Source: an uncultured Holosporaceae bacterium (lineage in GTDB: Bacteria > Pseudomonadota > Alphaproteobacteria > CAISOG01). Taken from it: a stretch of DNA of 6,053 bases. The translations under genes and the position numbers were made by a program. Under the pieces are notes generated by a model, which did no database searches, was not told where the DNA came from, and saw only the letters and a program-made list of their open reading frames with translations. The stretch is from contig CAISOG010000193.1 of the NCBI GenBank assembly GCA_903887035.1, positions 1-6,053 of the forward strand, read 5' to 3'. Below, piece by piece: positions 1 to 3,943 of the stretch. Every line of letters starts with the position of its first letter. Position 1 is the first letter of the stretch.

Positions 1-86
1 ATCTGCATTTTCAAGCGCCCGCCGACATGCAAATCGATTGGATCGGCCTGTTGAGCATTAATATCAATAATAGGTTCTTTTGCCAA
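1..86 (-). CDS. XRE-family HTH transcriptional regulator, N-terminal fragment
   Basis: This is a partial gene running out of the window at position 1. The visible 28 residues begin MAKEPIIDIN and continue to DPIDLHVGGRLKMQ. The stretch D-P-I-D-x-H-V-G-x-R-L resembles the N-terminus of alphaproteobacterial XRE regulators, where it leads into the first helix of the helix-turn-helix. The HTH itself lies outside the window, so the assignment rests on this lead-in and on context. No ATG is available in frame downstream of the in-frame stop. TTG at 86-84 is the best start, with a GGGG stretch 10 nt upstream as a weak ribosome binding site. The gene follows lnt on the same strand; from general knowledge, an HTH gene between lnt and metK is common in alphaproteobacteria. 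A separate promoter lies at 158-186. The start codon is inferred. Confidence 0.7.
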   Translation of the reverse strand, partial: MAKEPIIDINAQQADPIDLHVGGRLKMQ

Positions 87-144
87 AAATTCACTACCCC
101 AAAGCTTATATCGTCTTTTAATGGGCGATATACCGTATTTTTAT

Positions 145-163
145 TATTAACTTTTTGTTAATA
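145..163. repeat. Inverted repeat over the -10 element, possible operator
   Basis: TATTAAC and GTTAATA are perfect 7-bp inverted arms separated by TTTTT. One arm contains the -10 hexamer of the promoter that reads into the XRE-type regulator. This position fits an autoregulatory operator, though AT-rich repeats also arise easily by chance. Confidence 0.4.
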
Positions 164-186
164 GCTTTTTAAAGATAGGGTGTCAA
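158..186 (-). promoter_or_regulatory. Promoter of the XRE-type regulator
   Basis: On the minus strand a perfect -35 TTGACA (186-181) is followed, after a 17-nt spacer, by -10 TATTAA (163-158, 4 of 6 matches). The predicted transcription start near 151 would leave a leader of about 65 nt before the TTG start. The -10 element is itself one arm of the inverted repeat at 145-163, so a repressor bound there would block transcription. Seen in sequence; activity is inferred. Confidence 0.6.
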
Positions 187-228
187 TACAATCGTATTAA
201 TGACATCGCTGGGCAGGAACCAGGCGGT

Positions 229-1878
229 TTAAGCAGCAGTCTTAGGTCGGCAAATTCGGGCTATCAGCAGCAGCAGCAGTAGCAGGATGGCACCGATGGG
301 GCGTTCCCCCTGTTGCGCATAAAAGCTGGCCACCGCCAGCGGTAGGTCGCCATCCAAATGACCCAACTGCCCCAGCGGTAGGCGCGCCAGCGTGCGCCCC
401 ATCGGATCGCTGATCGCCGAAATACCCGTGTTGGCTGCCCGCAGCAGGGGTAAGCCGTATTCCACCGCCCGCACCCGTGCCATCGCCAAATGCTGATAAG
501 GCCCCTTGCTGTTGCCGAACCAGGCATCGTTGGTGATGGCGGTCATCGCCCGCGGCGGTTGGTCGCCGCCAAAATAGGATCGCAGCCGCAGGTTGGGAAA
601 AATCACCTCATAGCAAATCAGCGGTACCCACTTGCTGCCATCGCTCAGGCGGATTAGGTGGTCATTCTGCCCCGGCAAAAAGTCATAGGGACCAGGCGTC
701 AGGCGCGATAAATCCAAATGCTTCAGATAATGGCGATAGGGGACATATTCGCCCAGCGGCACCAAATTGACCTTATCATAGCTATCAACCAGCACCCCAT
801 GGCGATCAATCGCCGCCATGCTGTTGTGCAGTTGCAGGCTGGCGGGATCCGATTCCGATTCGTCTGACTGTTGGGCAAATGATTGCGGGGCAAAGCTGTT
901 GATCCGCACCATGCCGGTCATCAGGTGACCATCGTTGGCCAGGGCAGGGCTAACCGCCCGCACCAGGTAATCGCGCAGATCCAGGGCGGTTGACAAATCC
1001 TGCTGCACCACTGTTTCTGGCCACAGCAGCAGGTTGATATCGCCCGCCGCATCCTGATTGCCCTCACTGCCCTGATTACTAAGGGTGATTAGCCGTTGCA
1101 TGGCGGTGCGCATCCCCTCAGCCGTCCATTTTTCGGCCTGAGCAATGGCGGGCTGCACAATCCGTACCCGAAAATGCGGATCCAGGGCGATGGGATGCTG
1201 ATGCAACCGCACCACCCCATAGCCCAACCAGAGCAGCAGCAGCAGCGCAACGGCGGCCGCCACCTGCCGACGCAGGCGGGTGGGTAGGGTGGAGTCCAGC
1301 AGCAGGGCGGGGGCGCTGGCCACCAGCAGGCTGATCAGGGTAAGGCCAAAAATCCCCGTCAGCGATACCAACTGCAACGGCACCAACCGCTCGCTCCACG
1401 CATAGCCCAACAGGTTCCATGGGAAACCCGTCAACACCCATCCGCGCAACCATTCCCCCACCACCCAGGCGACCGCCAGCATCAGCCAGCGCGCCACGGG
1501 CTTGCCAACGGGCAACATCACCACCGCCAACCCCGCAAAACCGGTGAACAGCGCTAAGCCAGCGGGCAGGGCGGTTGCCACCACCGGAATTGCCCAGCCG
1601 AACCGATCCGCATCCACCAAAAAGGCGTTGGAAATCCAATACAAACTGGGCACCAACATGCCAAAGCCAAACAGCCAGCCAAACAAAAAGCCGCGCCACC
1701 GCCGCCTTTCATGCAGCAGTTGCGCCAACAACAGGGTGCAGCATGGCCACAGCAGCCACCACCAGCTGGTCGGTTGAAACAGCAGGCTGGCCAGCCCGCC
1801 CGCCACCAACACCATCAACGCCCGCCATGGCCAGGCCAACGGGCAACGGTTCAGCAAATGGTCAACAGCATTGGTCAT
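229..1878 (-). CDS. lnt: Apolipoprotein N-acyltransferase Lnt
   Basis: Lnt transfers the third acyl chain from a phospholipid to the N-terminal cysteine of apolipoproteins, the last step of lipoprotein maturation at the inner membrane. The 549-residue protein has the family layout: hydrophobic segments through about residue 222, a periplasmic nitrilase-like domain (about 235-515), and a C-terminal membrane helix (about 527-541). The catalytic triad is visible as E288 in WPE, K369 in DKVNLVPLGEYVP and C422 in CYE. Other family motifs are GFPWNLLGY (151-159) and NDAWFG (450-455). A Ser/Asp/Gln-rich stretch at about 334-348 looks like a small insert in the nitrilase domain. The ATG at 1878 has no clear Shine-Dalgarno sequence; the upstream bases are C-rich. 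ssrA lies upstream and an XRE regulator gene downstream, both on the same strand. No convincing terminator separates lnt from the regulator. Confidence 0.97.
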   Translation of the reverse strand: MTNAVDHLLNRCPLAWPWRALMVLVAGGLASLLFQPTSWWWLLWPCCTLLLAQLLHERRRWRGFLFGWLFGFGMLVPSLYWISNAFLVDADRFGWAIPVVATALPAGLALFTGFAGLAVVMLPVGKPVARWLMLAVAWVVGEWLRGWVLTGFPWNLLGYAWSERLVPLQLVSLTGIFGLTLISLLVASAPALLLDSTLPTRLRRQVAAAVALLLLLWLGYGVVRLHQHPIALDPHFRVRIVQPAIAQAEKWTAEGMRTAMQRLITLSNQGSEGNQDAAGDINLLLWPETVVQQDLSTALDLRDYLVRAVSPALANDGHLMTGMVRINSFAPQSFAQQSDESESDPASLQLHNSMAAIDRHGVLVDSYDKVNLVPLGEYVPYRHYLKHLDLSRLTPGPYDFLPGQNDHLIRLSDGSKWVPLICYEVIFPNLRLRSYFGGDQPPRAMTAITNDAWFGNSKGPYQHLAMARVRAVEYGLPLLRAANTGISAISDPMGRTLARLPLGQLGHLDGDLPLAVASFYAQQGERPIGAILLLLLLLIARICRPKTAA

Positions 1879-1921
1879 AGGGGATGCGCGGCGGTTAGGG
1901 GGTGGAGGTGGTAAGAGCAGC

Positions 1922-1934
1922 GTTGCCTGGCAAC
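1922..1934. repeat. 13-bp perfect palindrome upstream of lnt
   Basis: GTTGCC-T-GGCAAC is a perfect palindrome with a one-base centre, 44 bp upstream of the lnt start and inside its predicted leader. It could be a protein binding site or a small RNA hairpin. I do not recognise a matching regulator. Confidence 0.4.
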
Positions 1935-1950
1935 CGCGCCATCATGCCAG

Positions 1951-1967
1951 CCTTAGCCCCCCTAAGG
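1951..1967. repeat. Inverted repeat at the predicted 5' end of the lnt leader
   Basis: CCTTAG (1951-1956) and CTAAGG (1962-1967) are perfect inverted arms around CCCCC. In a minus-strand transcript starting near 1968 this would fold into a hairpin at the very 5' end, with a GGGGG loop. It could stabilise the message or serve as a regulatory site. There is no T-run on either side, so it is not an intrinsic terminator. Confidence 0.4.
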
Positions 1968-1974
1968 GAACCGA

Positions 1975-2004
1975 AAAATATCATCAAAAACTGGCAGCTG
2001 TCAG
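1975..2004 (-). promoter_or_regulatory. Candidate lnt promoter
   Basis: On the minus strand, -35 CTGACA (2004-1999, 5 of 6) and -10 TATTTT (1980-1975, 4 of 6) are separated by 18 nt. The predicted start near 1968 gives a leader of about 90 nt before the lnt ATG. The -35 lies within a near-palindrome (CTGGCAGCTGTCAG, 1991-2004). It lies downstream of the ssrA terminator-like hairpin, so lnt would not depend on ssrA transcription. Moderate support only. Confidence 0.4.
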
Positions 2005-2027
2005 AAAGCAGCGCAGGCGATAAAGGC

Positions 2028-2055
2028 GGGGGGCTTCTGTTGCCCGGTGCCCCCC
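2028..2055 (-). terminator. Probable ssrA terminator
   Basis: On the minus strand GGGGGGC (2055-2049) pairs perfectly with GCCCCCC (2034-2028) around a 14-nt loop. Only a poor T-rich stretch follows (GCCTTTATC). It sits where the tmRNA coding piece is expected to end, about 190-215 nt after its start. The weak T-tract means it may instead be a processing boundary or part of the mature RNA fold. Confidence 0.5.
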
Positions 2056-2111
2056 AAACCGCGCTATCCAATCTTATGGCCTACTACCCTTTAGGGGGGT
2101 TCGGCCGAAGA

Positions 2112-2159
2112 CTAGGCAGCGAGCGCCACCGGCATTGCTGCCGGCTGATTATCATTGGC
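2112..2159 (-). other. tmRNA tag reading frame (ANDNQPAAMPVALAA, stop TAG)
   Basis: The resume codon GCC (2159-2157) opens a frame encoding 15 residues, ANDNQPAAMPVALAA, ended by TAG (2114-2112). With the alanine from charging, the full tag would be 16 residues. The ANDN start and ALAA end are the usual anchors for SspB and ClpXP recognition. The five bases before the resume codon are TAGGT, keeping the conserved A at -4 that helps set the resume frame. The middle of the frame folds into a hairpin (2129-2144) with a GCAA tetraloop. Confidence 0.92.
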
Positions 2160-2244
2160 ACCTATAAGATTGACCCGATACGGCGGTATCATGCCGGGAA
2201 AAAACCAGTCTTTAATACGCCCCGTCAAAGCCTAAGTCACCCCC

Positions 2245-2276
2245 GCAACCCCATCCCGCCAAAGCCGAATGGTATA
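2245..2276 (-). other. ssrA intervening segment between acceptor and coding pieces
   Basis: These 32 nt lie between the acceptor CCA end (2277) and the 5' end of the coding piece (2244). They would be cut out of the precursor, probably by RNase P at the coding-piece 5' end and by other nucleases at the CCA side. The boundaries follow from the acceptor-stem pairing. Confidence 0.8.
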
Positions 2277-2360
2277 TGGTGGAGGTGCCGGGTTCCGCCC
2301 CCGGGTCCGAAACGCCTATTACACAGATCATTTATTTCCATAGCTGCAAGCAGCAGTTGT

Positions 2361-2389
2361 ATTCTAGCAAAAGTTTTTACCAAAATCCA
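2361..2389 (-). promoter_or_regulatory. Candidate ssrA promoter (extended -10)
   Basis: On the minus strand -10 TAGAAT (2366-2361, 5 of 6) is preceded by TGC, giving an extended -10. At a 17-nt spacer the -35 is a weak TGGATT (2389-2384, 3 of 6). The predicted start near 2354 gives an acceptor-piece precursor of about 77 nt up to the CCA end. It points away from the toxin-antitoxin promoter, whose -35 begins at 2453. Confidence 0.55.
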
Positions 2390-2452
2390 GCAAATTGCAT
2401 GACGGCTCGGGTAGGCTTTTCCCCATTGCCTTTGGTCATATCACCAATTGCA

Positions 2453-2481
2453 TTGCAAACCACAGTTCGCTGTGGTAAAAT
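2453..2481 (+). promoter_or_regulatory. Promoter and operator of the toxin-antitoxin operon
   Basis: -35 TTGCAA (2453-2458, 4 of 6) and -10 TAAAAT (2476-2481, 5 of 6) stand at the optimal 17-nt spacing. The spacer is filled by the inverted repeat ACCACAG-TTCG-CTGTGGT (2459-2476), which also takes the first base of the -10. The predicted start near 2488 leaves only about 12 nt before the GTG start. The repeat is a natural operator for the HTH antitoxin, giving the negative autoregulation usual in such modules; binding is inferred. Confidence 0.7.
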
Positions 2482-2499
2482 CCCAATAAGGCAAAAGAC

Positions 2500-2844
2500 G
2501 TGACAGATGTGGCCATGCCAAAACGGGTTATCCTTTATACCGATGCTAGGGGGCATGAACCTTTCACCGATTGGCTGTTGGGTTTGCGTGATGTCATGAT
2601 TCGCAAACGTATCCTGGCGCGCGTTTCGCGTATGCAACAGGGTAACTATGGCGATTGTCAGCCCGTGGGGGAGGGGGTTCGTGAATTAAGGCTGTTTTTT
2701 GGAGCTGGCTATCGGGTGTATTTTGCAGAACACGGGGGTGATATTGTGGTGCTGCTTTGTGGTGGGGATAAAAACAGTCAAAACAACGATATTCAACAGG
2801 CCAAAACCTATTGGAGGGAGTATGTTAACCATGAGAAACTATAG
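2500..2844 (+). CDS. RelE/HigB-like toxin of a type II toxin-antitoxin module
   Basis: The 114-residue basic protein fits the RelE/ParE-superfamily addiction module killer group (Gp49/HigB-like). Diagnostic parts are the N-terminal F-x-D-W-L-x-x-L, the basic R-K-R-I-L-A-R-V helix, the central GVRELRLFFGAGYRVYF strands (about residues 59-75), and the C-terminal LLCGGDKNSQNNDIQQAK-x-Y. Relatives are ribosome-dependent mRNA endonucleases or gyrase poisons; the HigB-like features favour mRNA cleavage, but this is inferred. GTG at 2500 is preferred because TAAGG lies about 8 nt upstream; an in-frame ATG at 2515 is the alternative and lacks a clear ribosome binding site. The toxin comes first and overlaps the antitoxin start by 23 nt, indicating one transcript with coupled translation. 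All key family segments appear intact. Confidence 0.9.
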   Translation: MTDVAMPKRVILYTDARGHEPFTDWLLGLRDVMIRKRILARVSRMQQGNYGDCQPVGEGVRELRLFFGAGYRVYFAEHGGDIVVLLCGGDKNSQNNDIQQAKTYWREYVNHEKL

Positions 2845-3160
2845 AACTATTGCTGAGGTTGAGGAGGGGTATTTGCGCACCCATCCCGAAGAAATTGATG
2901 ACTATGTTACCGTTTTGTTTGACGAATACGCGCAAAGCGGTGATACGGCCGCGTTGTTGGCATCACTGCGGGTGGTGGGGCGCGTAAAGGGGGTCAGCAA
3001 TATTGCCGAATCCGCTGGCCTAAGCCGTAAGGGTGTGCAAAAAGCCCTATCCGAAAATGGCAACCCCCAGTTTGCAAGCGTTAACGCGATTTTGCATGCG
3101 ATGGGCTATCGCCTGATGCCACAAAAACTGCCGTCGTCATCGCTACCTGCGCCTCTTTAA
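2822..3160 (+). CDS. XRE-family antitoxin (addiction module antidote protein)
   Basis: The 112-residue product (109 from the second ATG at 2831) has an acidic N-terminal half (EVEEGYL, HPEEIDDYV) and a helix-turn-helix in the C-terminal half. The HTH region is VSNIAESAGLSRKGVQKALS, about residues 55-76, followed by the family-typical NPQFASVNAILHAMGYRL. Antidotes of this group bind and neutralise the partner toxin and repress their own promoter. GGAGGGAG at 2813-2820 precedes both possible starts: ATG 2822 is 4 nt after GGAGG, and ATG 2831 is 10 nt after the second GGAG. Longer readings starting upstream at 2699 merely continue inside the toxin gene and lack a ribosome binding site. The likely operator is the inverted repeat at 2459-2476. 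The serine/proline tail (SSSLPAPL) is probably disordered. Confidence 0.88.
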   Translation: MLTMRNYRTIAEVEEGYLRTHPEEIDDYVTVLFDEYAQSGDTAALLASLRVVGRVKGVSNIAESAGLSRKGVQKALSENGNPQFASVNAILHAMGYRLMPQKLPSSSLPAPL

Positions 3161-3213
3161 ACCAGCCAATCATTGTTGTGAAAAAGCTTTCCTGTAAGGG
3201 GGGCACCGGCTTG

Positions 3214-3229
3214 CCTAAGGCGCCCTAGG
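3214..3229. repeat. Near-palindrome upstream of the exoD-like gene
   Basis: CCTAAGGCGCCCTAGG is a 16-bp palindrome with one mismatched pair, centred on GGCGCC. It lies between the antitoxin stop and the terminator hairpin. It could be an operator or part of the 3' end of the toxin-antitoxin message. Support is limited. Confidence 0.3.
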
Positions 3230-3248
3230 TCTTTAGGTTGGGGGGGCA

Positions 3249-3280
3249 GCGATTGGGCAAATGTGCCGTCGCCTTTTTTT
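3249..3280 (+). terminator. Rho-independent terminator after the toxin-antitoxin operon
   Basis: GCGA (3249-3252) pairs with TCGC (3269-3272), and GGCA (3256-3259) with TGCC (3264-3267), around the loop AATG with a small internal loop. Seven T follow at 3274-3280. It ends the toxin-antitoxin transcript about 90 nt after the antitoxin stop. Because it contains the GTG at 3263, that codon is unlikely to start the next gene. Confidence 0.6.
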
Positions 3281-3295
3281 GTTTGGTTAAAATCG

Positions 3296-3943
3296 ATGTC
3301 CACACCCGCCCGCTATAACACCCAAGATCGCAAACGCATTTCTGAGGTTTTGCAGGATGTGACCACGGGGTCGTCCGCCCCTCACATTACCATGCGGCAA
3401 ATCGCCTTAAAGCTTGAGGATCGCGGCTTTGGCTTTCTGTTGCTGTTTGTTGCCCTGCCCAATTTGATTCCTGGCGGCATCCCGTTGATTTCCACCATTT
3501 TGGGTCTGCCTTTGTTGTGGATATCGGTGCAAATGCTGTTGGGGATGGCGCGGCCACGCTTTCCTGGTTGGATTGCCAATCGCCGCATGGGACGATCGGG
3601 GATGAAAAAGGTGATTACCAAGCTGGTGCCGATGATGCAAAAGCTGGAGAAACTCTTGCACCCCCGCCTAACCTGGGCATGCCATCGCGGCGGCGAAAGG
3701 GCGGCGGGTATTGTGGTCGCCTTGCTGGCCATCATCTTAATTTTGCCAATCCCGTTGGGCAACATGTTGCCGGCCTTTATGATTGTGGTCATCGCCCTGG
3801 GGCTGATTGAGCATGATGGGGTGGTGTTGCTGTTTGGGGTTATTTGTGGCCTGGCGGTCGTCGCGCTGTATGCGGGGGTGGTTGGCAAGATTTTGTGGCA
3901 TATTGGCGAATATGCTGTGAATCTGATGGGAATGATCGTCTGA
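3296..3943 (+). CDS. exoD: ExoD-family integral membrane protein
   Basis: The 215-residue protein matches the ExoD family, named after a Rhizobium gene affecting exopolysaccharide and alkali tolerance; the biochemical role is not established. A soluble N-terminus (about 1-42, with SEVLQDV and TMRQIALKLEDRG) leads into hydrophobic segments at about 45-83, 137-171 and 174-200. The related turns NLIPGGIP and LPIPLGNMLPAF mark the two halves typical of the family. A basic cytoplasmic-looking loop (about 88-135) separates them. ATG 3296 is chosen over in-frame GTG 3263 because the GTG lies inside the terminator hairpin and the 11 extra residues (PSPFFVWLK...) are unlike the family start. Neither start has a strong Shine-Dalgarno sequence. 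The stop TGA overlaps the next gene's ATG by one base, so the two genes are translationally coupled. Confidence 0.87.
   Translation: MSTPARYNTQDRKRISEVLQDVTTGSSAPHITMRQIALKLEDRGFGFLLLFVALPNLIPGGIPLISTILGLPLLWISVQMLLGMARPRFPGWIANRRMGRSGMKKVITKLVPMMQKLEKLLHPRLTWACHRGGERAAGIVVALLAIILILPIPLGNMLPAFMIVVIALGLIEHDGVVLLFGVICGLAVVALYAGVVGKILWHIGEYAVNLMGMIV

Larger units (their letters stand above)
2049..2353 (-). ncRNA. ssrA: Two-piece (circularly permuted) transfer-messenger RNA
   Basis: tmRNA rescues stalled ribosomes by acting first as alanyl-tRNA and then as an mRNA for a degradation tag. The gene is permuted: the acceptor piece comes first and ends in an encoded ACCA at 2280-2277. A 32-nt spacer follows, and then the coding piece begins with GGGGGTG at 2244. 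GGGGGTG (2244-2238) pairs over 7 bp with CACCTCC (2287-2281), and the third pair is G-U, the alanine identity element. The coding-piece start GGGGGTGACTTAGGCTTTGAC resembles the one-piece tmRNA 5' end, and GCGTATTA (2220-2213) pairs with acceptor TAATAGGC (2321-2314) over 7 of 8 bases as helix P2. The tag frame is at 2159-2112. The outer ends are approximate: the 5' end is set from the promoter, the 3' end from the terminator-like hairpin. Two-piece tmRNA with this kind of tag is typical of Alphaproteobacteria. Confidence 0.94.

Noticed and set aside
265..279. Run of five CAG triplets, with a second shorter run at 1234-1245.
   Set aside because: They encode leucine runs in membrane segments of Lnt through repeated CTG codons. 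Slippage is possible, but nothing points to phase variation.
1118..1699. 193-codon open frame on the minus strand inside lnt.
   Set aside because: It is a shifted-frame shadow of lnt, rich in Gly/Arg/Ala/Val from GC-rich codons, and the real frame carries all Lnt motifs.
1902..2402. Open frame of 166 codons on the plus strand.
   Set aside because: It runs antisense through ssrA, has no family-like features and no convincing ribosome binding site; the RNA gene explains the sequence.
2377..2637. 86-codon minus-strand frame overlapping the toxin start and the divergent promoters.
   Set aside because: It overlaps a well-supported toxin gene and both promoters, and its translation resembles no family.
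2699..3160. Longer antitoxin reading starting at 2699.
   Set aside because: The first 41 codons lie out of frame inside the toxin gene and do not resemble antitoxins; GGAGGGAG sits just before the ATGs at 2822 and 2831.
3265..3293. TAAAAT at 3288-3293 as a -10 element for exoD.
   Set aside because: No acceptable -35 stands at the right distance, and the start would fall on or after the ATG at 3296.
3382..3888. 168-codon minus-strand frame opposite the exoD-like gene.
   Set aside because: Antisense shadow of a membrane protein gene, with no ribosome binding site or recognisable domain.
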